From: CAXQZM01 sp965229645
GTDB lineage: Bacteria > Pseudomonadota > Alphaproteobacteria > UBA7985
Reading direction: 5' to 3'
NCBI GenBank assembly: GCA_965229645.1
Contig: OZ245893.1
Span: 744,001 to 808,000 of the forward strand
Length of the DNA stretch: 64,000 nucleotides
The position numbers and the translations under genes were made by a program. The notes under the pieces are model-generated. The model was given only the letters and a program-made list of their open reading frames with translations. It had not been told where the DNA came from and did not search any database. Shown piece after piece: positions 26,068 to 34,812 of this stretch. Each line of letters starts with the position of its first letter. Positions within the stretch are counted from its first letter, which is position 1.

Positions 26068-27238
26068 TACCAACGGAAAAATTAAATGACCGTTGCCCAA
26101 TCGCGTTTAGTCACCGACATTATGCGCCTTGGGTCATTGGCAAAGAAGTTCCATGCCTCAGCGCACTTTTGAAGAATTTCCTTGTATGTGTCGAATACCG
26201 ATAGTGCGAGTTTGTTTGCTCGCAGATATTGCCAGACGTTTTCCATAGGGTTGAGCTCTGGCGAGTAGGGCGGCAATTTTAGGAGCGTGATATTCTGGGG
26301 TATCTCTAGTTTGTTAGCCAGATGCCAACCTGCGCAATCAAGCACAAGGATCGCATGCGCACCAGTAGCAACCGTTTTGGAGATTTCCGCTAAGTGCAAG
26401 TTCATCGCCTCGGTGTTCACATAAGGCAAGACCAGCCCCGCGGCGACACCCCGTTCGGGACAGGCAGCCCCGAAGATATAGCTCCATTGATAACGTGTAT
26501 CACGCGGCGCACGCGGGCGAGTGCCCTGAGGCGCCCAAATACGCGTCACTGTGCCCTTCTGACCTACGCGCGCCTCATCCTGAAACCAAACCTCAAGGGT
26601 TTTTTCGCGGGCGTAGTCAGGCAAAATATCCCTTATGATCTTTGAGAAGTTTTTTTTAGCGCCTCCTGGGCCTCTTTGTCGGTTTTGGGGTGTTCGGGCC
26701 GCACTGTCATACGCCGAAATCCCAGCTTGTCCAAGTAGTTCCCCACTGTGCGCTCACTCACCTCGATCTTCATTTCTTGTTTGATCCGATCTGCTAAGTC
26801 TTTGCGTCGTCAACGTACAACGCATCGCGCTCAACGTCAGGACCAGCCTTTACCCAAGCTGCAAGTTGGTCCATCTCAGATCCTTTGATGCGGGGCTTGG
26901 CTCCTGCGCCTTTGCGATCTTCCAAACCCCCAACGCCTTCGTCATTATAGCGATGGATCCAATCACGTAGCGACTGTCGGTCCATGCCGCTACTTTCTGC
27001 TGCGTACTTACGAGACGCACCTTCCAAAACAAGTGCTATGGAAAGCAATCGCCCGCCAACTCGACCGTTCTTCGCCTTGCGTGCCAGCGCCCGCAAATCA
27101 TCGGCACTCTTGTCAAGACGGGTAATGGGAACCGCTGCACTCATATCAAACTCCTATTCAATGATCCCTGCATCGAATCAGAATTGGACCACCTTGGGAA
27201 TCCCTAAAATTAAGAGTCGCTCATTCTTGCCGCTGGTA
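26068..27238 (-). mobile_element. IS630-family element 2
   Basis: 1171 bp. The ends are TACCAACGGAAAAATTAAAT at 26068 and, inverted from 27238, TACCAGCGGCAAGAATGAGC. TTA stands on each side (26065-26067, 27239-27241). Its right end shares about 25 bases with one end of the flanking 195-bp elements, so its transposase is the natural source of their mobility. A truncated copy is at 10143-10648. Confidence 0.88.
26082..27144 (-). pseudogene. IS630-family transposase, frameshifted
   Basis: The N-terminal half (27144-26794) carries the HTH region RQSLRDWIHRYNDEGVGG. It loses frame near 26822, where one C is missing compared with the truncated copy at 10138-10554. The frame resumes, then meets a run of eight A (minus strand, about 26648-26655) where the family sequence ALKKNFSKI needs a -1 shift. 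The catalytic half starts near 26650 and shows WFQDEARVGQ (Asp), ILVLDCAGWH (Asp) and PPYSPELNPMENVWQYLR (Glu). The second shift may be programmed slippage; the first is a true lesion, so this copy is probably inactive today. Confidence 0.88.
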
Positions 27239-27241
27239 TTA

Positions 27242-27436
27242 TACCAGCGGCGAATGAAAATGACTCTTATGTTCGCTGGTATAAGGGCCGCGACTGCGGC
27301 CCCCGTAGCGGCCCCAAGAATAGCGCGAAAGCGCCTCGGGGTATAAGCGAAGGCCCCGTCGGAGGCGAAACGCGAAGCGTTTCTGCCGTGAGACACAAAA
27401 CGGACAAAAAAGTGTCAACTTTTTTGGCCGTTGGTA
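27242..27436 (-). repeat. 195-bp TACCARCGG miniature element, copy right of IS630 element 2
   Basis: TACCAGCGGCGAATG to GGCCGTTGGTA with TTA at 27239-27241 and 27437-27439; inverted relative to the left copy. Sequence is almost the same as the copy at 52493. 27437-27856 holds no gene; it contains the 43-bp box at 27480 and a possible further element at 27636. Confidence 0.88.
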
Positions 27437-27479
27437 TTACCTCCTTCAAGTGTCCGCTCAGTTGAACGGGTGCCTAGCG

Positions 27480-27522
27480 AGCTAAATCGTCAGCACCAGA
27501 GCGCCTACAGCAGACGCTTACG
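27480..27522 (+). repeat. 43-bp box shared with 22062-22104
   Basis: AGCTAAATCGTCAGCACCAG and the following AGCGCCTACAGCAGACGCT match the box at 22062 with a few transitions. It lies 43 bases past a 195-bp-type element. Confidence 0.55.
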
Positions 27523-27635
27523 AAAATACAGAATTGCAAATTCAGTACTTATAAAGAACTAGTGACCAAGTTGGAGCGCAGCCTGCGTGGCGCCTGAACA
27601 CCGTAAAAGGCTGATTGCTAATGACCCTTGGTTTC

Positions 27636-27767
27636 ATACCAGCCGCGGTAGCTTTTGACTCGTAAAAATGCTTGGAAACCTGGAACTTTTTCGCCAATGA
27701 CAAACAGCGTATCACGTCAATCACACAAAGAAATTGGATACGCGTCAATTGATCCCGCCGTTGGTAT
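27636..27767 (+). repeat. Possible 132-bp miniature element with TACC/GGTA ends
   Basis: Starts ATACCAGCCGCGG and ends CCGCCGTTGGTAT, so its termini imitate those of IS630 element 2. The interior is unrelated to the 195-bp family and non-coding. Only one copy is seen, so the call is tentative. Confidence 0.35.
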
Positions 27768-27856
27768 CAGTCACTCTCAAACAGCGGAAAAGCGTCCCCA
27801 TCTTGGGACCTTTGCGACGATGCCATCCCCGCCATCGACAGGATCGCCTAGGTCAA

Positions 27857-27946
27857 TGGCGGAGGGACAGGGATTCGAACCCTGGAAGGGCGTTAACCCT
27901 TGCCGGTTTTCAAGACCGGTGCATTCAACCGCTCTGCCATCCCTCC
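27857..27946 (-). tRNA. tRNA-Ser (anticodon TGA)
   Basis: Read on the minus strand the gene starts GGAGGGATGGCAGAGCGGTT and ends TCCCTCCGCCA with an encoded CCA. The anticodon arm is CCGGTCTTGAAAACCGG with anticodon TGA. A long variable arm (AGGGTTAACGCCCT) is the class II hallmark of serine tRNAs. Acceptor pairing GGAGGGA/TCCCTCC is perfect. The 3' end faces the mobile-element array. Confidence 0.96.
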
Positions 27947-28023
27947 GACACGCAAGGCGACTACCCCCAAGCCCCCGACCTGACAAGCGAAAAATCTGCT
28001 GGTCTTCGCGAGCGCGATGCGGT

Positions 28024-30450
28024 CTAGCTGCGCATCCGCGCGCCGTTGTGGTCGAACAAGGCGGTGCGTTGCGGGGTTGCGGCGTAGGTTTTGCCCAGAA
28101 TTTCGACCGACCAACCCGTTTCCCGATCCGCCATTTCTTTGGGGACGTAGCCCATAGCGACTGAGACGGATGAAGTATGGGCATAACCACCCGATGTGAC
28201 CCAACCGACGCACACATCGTTGAGCATGAGGGGCTCGTCGCCGATCACGTCGGCCTTGTTTGCTGCTACCGTGAAGGTCACCAAGCGATAGGCTGTGCCC
28301 CCTGCTGCCTTCTGTTCGACTGCGGCTTGCTTGCCGATAAAATCCGCGGATTTTTTCACGGCGACAAATCGACCAAGTCCGCATTCGTAGGCATCGTAAA
28401 TCGGGCGGTACTCGCGCGCCCAGCTGCCGAAGGATTTTTCAAGCCGCAAGGCGTTGAGCGCCCGCAACCCAAAAGGTTTCAGGCCTAAGTCCTGACCCGC
28501 GACCATCAGCGCCTCCCATATGTGCAGTTGATCGTGCGGTTCCATCCATAACTCGTAGCCCAGATCGCCCGTAAAAGAGACACGGCCCACCAACGCCTGA
28601 GACAGGCCAAGGGTCATGGGGCGCAAATCCATAAACTTCATCGCGTCCGCGCTGACGTCCGCGCGCGTAATTCGTTGCAGCAGATCGCGCGACTTGGGAC
28701 CCGCAATCGACAAGCCGACCTTGCGCGGACCGTAGGCCGTGATCCGCACATCAAAACCCTCGGCCTGCTGGTCGAACCAACGCCGATGATAGTCTTCGGC
28801 GACGCCCGACCCGATCAGCAGGTATTGCCCCGCAACAGGTTGGCCAAGGGAGAAATCCCCAATCACGCGCCCATCGTGTTTCAGCATGGGAGCGAGCGTC
28901 ATGCGCCCGACGCCAGGGAGGCGGCAGGCGAGCAAGCGGTCGAGGTAAGCCGCCGCGTCGGGTCCCTCGATCCCGTACTTGGCGAAACCTGAGGTTTCGA
29001 TCAGCCCGACCTTGTCGCGTACATTCTGCGCCTCGGCCGCCACATGGTCAAAGTCGGTCGAGCGATACCAGGAAAATTCATCCTGAACGCCTGCGGGGGC
29101 GTACCAGAGCGGCACCTCCAACCCATAGGAGGCCCCCATTTGCGCACCGAGTGCGCGTTGACGGTCATAGACGGGCGTGGTGCGCAAGGGCCGGGCGGCG
29201 GGCAGTTCCTCGTTCGGGAAGCGAATGGAAAAACGGCGCGAATAGTTTTCCCGCACTTTGGCGTTGGTATAGGCCAAGGTGGCAAAGTCGCCAAAGCGCG
29301 ACACGTCCATGGCGAACACGTCAAATCCTGGATCGCCCTCGATCATCCAGTTCGCGAGCGCAAGGCCGACGCCGCCGCCCTGGCTAAAGCCCGCCATGAC
29401 CCCGCACGCCATCCACAAGCCCCGCTTGCCCCGTATTGGGCCGACCAAGGGATTGCCGTCGGGGGCAAAGGTGAAGGGACCATTGATAATTTGCTTGATC
29501 CCCGTGTTCTGAAACGCGGGAAAGTGGGTGAAGCCGACCTCGAGTTCTTGCGTAATCCGATCCAAGTCGGGCTCGAGAAGTTCCTTCGAGAAGTCCCAAC
29601 TGGTTTCGTAAGGCATCCAAGGGCGGCAGTCTTTCTCATAGGTGCCCATCAACATGCCGCCGCGTTCTTGGCGCAGATACAGCTCGCCATCGAAGTCCAC
29701 CGCGTGCAGCATTTCTTTGCCTGTCTTGGCATTGAACTCCGCGACCTCGGGCATGTCTTCGGTAATGAGATACATGTGTTCCATGGCCAGAACTGGCAGC
29801 TCCAACCCTACCATGCGCCCAACCTCGCGCGCCCACAGTCCGCCCGCGTTCACGACGTGTTCGGCAATCAAGTCCCCCACGCTCGTATGAATTTTCCAGG
29901 TCTGGTCGGGCAATTGCTCAATAGCCTCGACCTTGGTCTGCTGATAGATTTCGGCGCCGTTCTTGCGCGCCGATTTGGCGTAGGCGTGCGTTGTGCCATA
30001 GGGATCGAGGTGTCCCTCAATTTCGTCGTAGAGCGCACCGACAAACTGATCGGGGTCGAGCAACGGCATGAGATCGTGGGCCTCTTTGGGCGTGATAATA
30101 TGCGCCTTAAGGCCCAGGTACTTGCCCTTGCCCGCGATCGACTTGAGCCAATCGAACCGCGCTTCGGTGGCCGCCAGCATGACCCCACCCGTCATATGCA
30201 GGCCGATGTCTTGGCCGCTGGCCTCCTTGATTTCCTGGTAAAGGTCCACCGTATATTTTTGCAGCTTGGCCACATTGGGGTCACCGTTGATGGTGTGCAT
30301 GCCGCCCGCCGCATGCCAGGTGGACCCTGCCGTTAGTTCGGCGCGCTCCAGCAAGACCACATCTGTCCAGCCAAACTTGGTCAGGTGGTATAGTACCGAG
30401 GCACCGACAACGCCGCCGCCAATGACCGCGACTTTCGCATGTGACTTCAT
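28024..30450 (-). CDS. FAD-dependent dimethylglycine/sarcosine dehydrogenase-like protein with GcvT domain
   Basis: 808 residues, the length of the DMGDH/SARDH family. The N-terminal DAO domain begins VAVIGGGVVGASVLYHL (FAD dinucleotide site); the block GSTWHAAGGMHTI carries the His that binds FAD covalently in dimethylglycine dehydrogenases. From about residue 425 a GcvT-like folate domain follows, with FTGDLGYELWMEP typical of aminomethyltransferases. It would oxidatively demethylate an N-methylglycine-type compound and pass formaldehyde to tetrahydrofolate. It is last in a coupled run after a Rieske oxygenase and a 78-residue protein (ATGA overlap). This suggests stepwise N-demethylation of a quaternary amine. 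The exact substrate is unresolved. Confidence 0.88.
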   Translation of the reverse strand: MKSHAKVAVIGGGVVGASVLYHLTKFGWTDVVLLERAELTAGSTWHAAGGMHTINGDPNVAKLQKYTVDLYQEIKEASGQDIGLHMTGGVMLAATEARFDWLKSIAGKGKYLGLKAHIITPKEAHDLMPLLDPDQFVGALYDEIEGHLDPYGTTHAYAKSARKNGAEIYQQTKVEAIEQLPDQTWKIHTSVGDLIAEHVVNAGGLWAREVGRMVGLELPVLAMEHMYLITEDMPEVAEFNAKTGKEMLHAVDFDGELYLRQERGGMLMGTYEKDCRPWMPYETSWDFSKELLEPDLDRITQELEVGFTHFPAFQNTGIKQIINGPFTFAPDGNPLVGPIRGKRGLWMACGVMAGFSQGGGVGLALANWMIEGDPGFDVFAMDVSRFGDFATLAYTNAKVRENYSRRFSIRFPNEELPAARPLRTTPVYDRQRALGAQMGASYGLEVPLWYAPAGVQDEFSWYRSTDFDHVAAEAQNVRDKVGLIETSGFAKYGIEGPDAAAYLDRLLACRLPGVGRMTLAPMLKHDGRVIGDFSLGQPVAGQYLLIGSGVAEDYHRRWFDQQAEGFDVRITAYGPRKVGLSIAGPKSRDLLQRITRADVSADAMKFMDLRPMTLGLSQALVGRVSFTGDLGYELWMEPHDQLHIWEALMVAGQDLGLKPFGLRALNALRLEKSFGSWAREYRPIYDAYECGLGRFVAVKKSADFIGKQAAVEQKAAGGTAYRLVTFTVAANKADVIGDEPLMLNDVCVGWVTSGGYAHTSSVSVAMGYVPKEMADRETGWSVEILGKTYAATPQRTALFDHNGARMRS

Positions 30451-30683
30451 TCTTCTCTTCCTTGAGACTTGAGCTGTTGATGATAGGCCGCCGCCTCGGG
30501 CATACCTGCCTCAAGGGCGAAGACGTAGGCGTGGGTTAAATAGAAGGCCGCGCGCTCAGGGTCGCTGCCATAGTGCGCGGCGGCTTGGGCATAGAGCCTG
30601 GCGAGTTCCGGGCCTTGCCCATGCTCGTGGGCGGCCAGTAACCGCGCCTCGAGGTCCTTCACACCATGCGTTCTGCCACCCAT
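30447..30683 (-). CDS. Small helical hypothetical protein of the demethylation operon
   Basis: 78 residues, rich in Ala, with a repeat-like pair of helices (ARLYAQAAAHYGSDPERAAF and FALEAGMPEAAAYHQQL) reminiscent of a single TPR unit. It overlaps the Rieske gene end by 25 bases and the dehydrogenase start by ATGA, so it is translated as part of the operon. The upstream stretch AAGGAAGAGAAG in its last codons doubles as the ribosome-binding region of the dehydrogenase. No function is known; a small accessory or scaffold role is possible. Confidence 0.6.
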   Translation of the reverse strand: MGGRTHGVKDLEARLLAAHEHGQGPELARLYAQAAAHYGSDPERAAFYLTHAYVFALEAGMPEAAAYHQQLKSQGREE

Positions 30684-31795
30684 TGGTGGAACAGGTGCGT
30701 CGGGCCGTCCATGGCCGGAGAAAACTTGCCCCCGTCGAAGTGAATGCCATAACGGCCCTTCTGCATGCCCTCGACGACAAAAATGTCTTCCTTAAACACC
30801 TCTTTCCACATGGCAGCGTTCTTCGCGCGCAGCTCATCGTAGGCGGTGCTGGTCATGTCGGGGCTGGCATAATAGAGCTCAATGTGCTCACGCGTTTGGT
30901 CTTGACCTAAGGGTTCCAAAATGATGGCGAAGGCATGATCCCGATGAACGCCGAATAGAACATTGGGCGCGACCGTGATATACTCCGCGGCCTTGTCCCA
31001 GTGGCCGCTAAGCCCCGCGAAGTCTTGGAACCGCCTGCCGTCGTCCGACAGCATGGGGCTATAAACCAAAGTACCCTGCCCCGAAAACTTGCCAGGCTGC
31101 TCAATGTTGTAGTGATCCTCCAAACGCGAGTAGGAGTTCAACCCAGGATGCACCCAGGGCAGGTGGTAGGACTCGCAGTAGTTCTCAGCCGCCAATTTCC
31201 AATTGCAATCGACGTTGAGCTTAAAAGAACTCTCGGCACCGCCGTGGTAAAGCGGTTGCTCGAATTCAGCCCAACGCTGAATCAGGTCCCTATGCATTTG
31301 GTCAAATGGTTCCGCGTCGCCGCTCACATTAACGAAAATCACATCGCGCCACACATGGGCTCGGATCGACGTTAGGCCGAGTTCCGAGCGGTCCATGTCG
31401 GGATGCGTATTCTGGCCAGGGCCGCCGACGTGCGGGGTTGTTTTGAGATCGCCTTGCAAGGAATAGCACCAGGAGTGGTAGGGACACCGAATCACCCCGC
31501 GCACATTTTTGGGTTCCTCCACCAGAATCATCCCCCGATGGCGGCAGGTATTCTGAAACACCCCGATCTCCCCCGCCTGATCGCGCACCGTAAGCAGGGG
31601 CATCCCTAGGAGCGAGACGGGTTTTACATCGCCCGCCTCGGGAATATCTTTGCCAAAGGCGATGGCGGTCCAGCCCGCAAAGAATATTTTCTCGCGTTCG
31701 GCCCCAAACACCGACGGGTCAGTGTAGAATTGGTTGGGCAAGCCCTTGGCTTGCGCGACAGGTTGTTGGACGAGAGACAAATCAAGCATAGGCAT
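30659..31795 (-). CDS. Rieske non-haem iron oxygenase, alpha subunit (amine demethylase type)
   Basis: 378 residues. The Rieske [2Fe-2S] ligands are visible: Cys84 and His86 in CRHRG, Cys104 and His107 in CPYHSW. The mononuclear iron site is in AAENYCESYHLPWVHPG (His211 and His216), with a distal acid expected downstream. The sequence style is that of the betaine/carnitine/choline-type monooxygenases (GbcA, CntA) rather than aromatic-ring dioxygenases. Start ATG at 31795, or the ATG two codons later; GGAGAGG lies upstream. No reductase subunit is encoded nearby. With the downstream DMGDH-like enzyme, the likely task is removal of a first N-methyl group from a quaternary amine. Confidence 0.85.
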   Translation of the reverse strand: MPMLDLSLVQQPVAQAKGLPNQFYTDPSVFGAEREKIFFAGWTAIAFGKDIPEAGDVKPVSLLGMPLLTVRDQAGEIGVFQNTCRHRGMILVEEPKNVRGVIRCPYHSWCYSLQGDLKTTPHVGGPGQNTHPDMDRSELGLTSIRAHVWRDVIFVNVSGDAEPFDQMHRDLIQRWAEFEQPLYHGGAESSFKLNVDCNWKLAAENYCESYHLPWVHPGLNSYSRLEDHYNIEQPGKFSGQGTLVYSPMLSDDGRRFQDFAGLSGHWDKAAEYITVAPNVLFGVHRDHAFAIILEPLGQDQTREHIELYYASPDMTSTAYDELRAKNAAMWKEVFKEDIFVVEGMQKGRYGIHFDGGKFSPAMDGPTHLFHQWVAERMV

Positions 31796-31848
31796 GACTT
31801 ACCGCCTCTCCCCTCAAAAAACAGCCCCTTTGCGGCATGATTGCAATG

Positions 31849-32868
31849 CTACAGCGACTCCCCCGCGAGTTGCCGCATTCGTTCGAACACGCACAGTCCC
31901 TGCACGCTGAGATAGTGGGGGATATCGATAAAGACCCAATTTTCCGCCAGCTTGTCGCCCTCGCGGCGATAGACGTCAACAACCCGCATGGGCGCCGCAG
32001 TTGGGTTCCCAACCATCCCTAAGAAACCGCCCGCATTCTTGTTGTTCAGATTTGGCCACCCAAAAAAGGCGCCAAAGGTCCCCTCTGCGATCCGCGCCAC
32101 ATGGCCATTAAATTGCTTGTCATAGAGATTAAGGCGAAAGGGGTATTGGTGCTGTTGCTGATAGCGGGGGATGGTTCGTGTCGCGCCGATCCCGCACGGC
32201 CCGTACCAGGACATGTGTTCCGCCCAATGCTTGCGCAACAAATCGGCTGGAAAAGGCACCGCATCGTCGAGGTTCGCCGCGCCCAAGTGGGTCGTCATCT
32301 CGTTGATCAAACGCAAGGTTCGTTGCCCCTCGGCCACTGGCTGTGCCTGCAACAACCGCCCTGTCCCCCCCTTGGGGCCTGGGTAGGTGAACCAACGTCC
32401 CGTCATGGGCGGTAAGGGATAGGCGCCGCAATCGTGCATCAACCCAATCAAATCAACCCAGAGCGCCGACTCAGCGATCCTGTCCTCTGTTACGCGGTGA
32501 AACTCGGCATAGCGCAGAAACGTCAAGCGACCCGTAGGGGGAATGCCTATGAGTGGCCGATCGTATAGACCTGCAAAATGTCCCATGGAGCAGGTCCAGA
32601 CTTGCCCCGCTGTGCCCTGTTCACTTTCACTTAGGCCCGCAAAGAATAGATCTTCGCGCCGCTCAAAGCCCCCAAAAGACTGCCGCAAAGGCCGCCAGAA
32701 CGTGGCAACCGCTGCGGACGCGCAAGGGCATTCATAAAATGGCCGAACACCGCGCCAGCTATAGTGCGTGGACGCAAAGGCATGATGCACATCTTCCAAG
32801 TCTGTCGAGGTATCGAGACTTGTGGTGAAACGTTGAACCAGGTCCTTCGCGCTTTGAAGGTCCGTCAT
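31849..32868 (-). CDS. SnoaL/NTF2-like protein, two-domain
   Basis: 339 residues that look like two NTF2-like (SnoaL-type) cone domains, about 10-150 and 195-335. Each has the pattern of an N-terminal helix, then FWRPLRQSFGGFERREDLF or GTFGAFFGWPNL, and a late strand pair (GRLTFLRYAEFHRVTEDRI; MRVVDVYRREGDKLAENWVF). The second part ends DIPHYLSVQGLCVFERM. Members of this group accompany amine or aromatic catabolic genes, but the reaction is not established. It is followed 53 bases later by the Rieske gene and overlaps the upstream RgpF-like gene by ATGA. Confidence is fair for the fold and low for activity. Confidence 0.7.
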   Translation of the reverse strand: MTDLQSAKDLVQRFTTSLDTSTDLEDVHHAFASTHYSWRGVRPFYECPCASAAVATFWRPLRQSFGGFERREDLFFAGLSESEQGTAGQVWTCSMGHFAGLYDRPLIGIPPTGRLTFLRYAEFHRVTEDRIAESALWVDLIGLMHDCGAYPLPPMTGRWFTYPGPKGGTGRLLQAQPVAEGQRTLRLINEMTTHLGAANLDDAVPFPADLLRKHWAEHMSWYGPCGIGATRTIPRYQQQHQYPFRLNLYDKQFNGHVARIAEGTFGAFFGWPNLNNKNAGGFLGMVGNPTAAPMRVVDVYRREGDKLAENWVFIDIPHYLSVQGLCVFERMRQLAGESL

Positions 32869-34430
32869 GGCGAGCGCCCCTGGGACGCCTCGGCAAGAGA
32901 CACAGTGCTCTGAACGGGTCTCGACTGCAAATAGTTGCGATACTCTTGTTGCGCAATTTCGATAAACTTGGGCTCAATTCGCAACAAATCGTTCTTAATA
33001 AAGGGCATGCCATGCAGCTTGGTATGGACAAAGGTCGCCTCCCTCGTCGTGACGGTAAGATTCAAGAACTTCTTGAGCCATCGTCGAATAATCTTTGAAT
33101 GCTCGTGAACCAATCTTGGGTTGTCCATGATGAGTTTTCTTATACTCCAATTCAACTCAAACCAGGGAGTAGATCGAGGAATCATCAGAAGAGATTTTAC
33201 AATCTCAAAAACCTCATCCGCTTTAGCTTCATCCAACTTCAACTTTTCTCTATTGAAAAGAGACCTATACGAGAGCCCCGCATTTCTTATCGATTTTGAT
33301 AGTTCCTTTTCTCCAAGATATATGACTTCTGATTTTCTGGAATAGTAACCTAATTCCCTCCAGTAGTCTCGGAAGAACTTACTCCCAATTACCTTATCCT
33401 TACACAAAACGAGAAATGCACCCAGGTGAAAATTATCTTGGGTTGGAATATGGGTATTCTCCACAGCACCTGCAAAATCGCAGTCTAGGCTATTCAGTCG
33501 ATCATACAAGTCGCTTAAAGCGCCTTCGTAAAGAAAGGTCTGCGAATCATTCGTAAGTAAGATTTTTGCTGGCTTTGCCTTCTGATCCAAAACCATCTCC
33601 ATTGCGTCCTTATAGGCACCAAAATCAATACCCAAATTGGGGCGCACTGCATAGTGAAAACTCTTGCTGCACAGATCGCATGGCAACGAGGGTTTCCGAA
33701 AAAGGCTATAGACAAAAGCAGAAAATCCAACATTGTGGATCAAAACAAACTGAACGTTGCGTTCAGATAAGCGTTTACACTCGGCCAAGAACACGGACTT
33801 ATTTCCAATATCTCCGTGCAGGACAGCAACCGCGATCATACTATCGGGTCCGATCTCATACCCCTTAGGACTAGAAACAACTGTTGACCCAAACAAGCCG
33901 AGTGCATATTTTATGATGCTGAATAGCATCCCATAAATGAAGATCGACAGCGCGCGCAGATAGTTGGTTGTAAACAACTTTTTAAGGGCGCGCAATACCT
34001 CTCTAACAGGCCTATTTCTTTCCGAGACATAGGTGAGCTGTTCTATGATCCATCTCCATCCTGCCAGGGCCTTGGGTTTTTTGTCAAAGTTCCCAAATTC
34101 CAATGTCTGTTCTACATATGGTCTGAACCGTCGATTTCCTGCCAACCGACTCGGATCATCCCAAAGGGAATTCTCAAAATCACTCTCTTGCATTCCCTTC
34201 GCAGTTCGTCCTTTACCGATTCCATCGACCTCACCAAATCGCCCGATCTCAGAGCCTTGCATGTTTTCATTTAACCTTTTCTCATCTGCGAGCTCTTCGG
34301 AGGCGCCCTTAAGTTCTTCAAAAGTCGATACGAACACATCGGAACTGCTCTTTATGGCGTTACGAGTTTGATAAAGACTTCGGTTTACTTTCAACCTCAG
34401 TTTATATTTCGCATATAGACCCAAAATCAT
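32865..34430 (-). CDS. RgpF-like (rhamnan synthesis F) glycan protein
   Basis: 521 residues. The central region has the RgpF family pattern: PNLGIDFGAYKDAMEMVL, KILLTNDSQTFLY and DCDFAGAVENTHIPTQDNFHL, followed by a long C-terminal part with LGEKELSKSIRNAGL. RgpF-type proteins act in side-chain glucosylation or assembly of rhamnan and related polysaccharides in the cytoplasm or at the membrane. The first 180 residues are unlike the family and include one hydrophobic stretch near 155-180 (SIFIYGMLFSIIKYALGLFG). AT-rich codon use matches the glycan island at 10.9-25 kb. Its stop overlaps the start of the SnoaL-like gene, an odd coupling with a catabolic operon. Confidence 0.75.
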   Translation of the reverse strand: MILGLYAKYKLRLKVNRSLYQTRNAIKSSSDVFVSTFEELKGASEELADEKRLNENMQGSEIGRFGEVDGIGKGRTAKGMQESDFENSLWDDPSRLAGNRRFRPYVEQTLEFGNFDKKPKALAGWRWIIEQLTYVSERNRPVREVLRALKKLFTTNYLRALSIFIYGMLFSIIKYALGLFGSTVVSSPKGYEIGPDSMIAVAVLHGDIGNKSVFLAECKRLSERNVQFVLIHNVGFSAFVYSLFRKPSLPCDLCSKSFHYAVRPNLGIDFGAYKDAMEMVLDQKAKPAKILLTNDSQTFLYEGALSDLYDRLNSLDCDFAGAVENTHIPTQDNFHLGAFLVLCKDKVIGSKFFRDYWRELGYYSRKSEVIYLGEKELSKSIRNAGLSYRSLFNREKLKLDEAKADEVFEIVKSLLMIPRSTPWFELNWSIRKLIMDNPRLVHEHSKIIRRWLKKFLNLTVTTREATFVHTKLHGMPFIKNDLLRIEPKFIEIAQQEYRNYLQSRPVQSTVSLAEASQGRSP

Positions 34431-34437
34431 TTAATTA

Positions 34438-34636
34438 TACCAACGCAAAGATACACTGATTCATTGACCAACCTGCGTCCAAGGACCAAACCTGAGGAGT
34501 GATGCCCCCACCAGTGTTCATCCTGCGCACTGCGAAGCGAAGTCGCAGGATCCAGCACTCATCGGTTTCATGAAGTACAGACGGCATGAACCTTATACCA
34601 ACGACTAAAAAAGTTGACACTTTTGTGGCCCTTGGT
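34438..34636 (+). repeat. Remnants of TACCARCGG elements
   Basis: TACCAACGCAAAGATACACT at 34438 resembles the left end of the 114-bp element at 4812. TACCAACGACTAAAAAAGTT at 34595, followed by GACACTTTTGTGGCCCTTGG, is a collapsed version of the other end of the 195-bp unit. The span 34431-34812 has no credible gene. It separates two AT-rich genes. Confidence 0.5.
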
Positions 34637-34812
34637 GTCATGTGTTTACAAGTCCGAAGCACGTCAAAGCAGACCTTATGCGTTCCTCTCATTCTTTTGG
34701 TGTTCGTCAACCAAGTTCTATCAACACAAAGTAAAGAAACCAACGCGATCAAGAGTCAAATCGCATGAAGAGGACAGGAATTTTATTGGGGCGCAAGCAA
34801 CGTATCGACACG

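Noticed and set aside
29044..30336. 430-codon open frame on the plus strand
   Set aside because: It lies wholly opposite the FAD dehydrogenase gene; its length comes from GC-rich codon bias and it has no recognisable domain.
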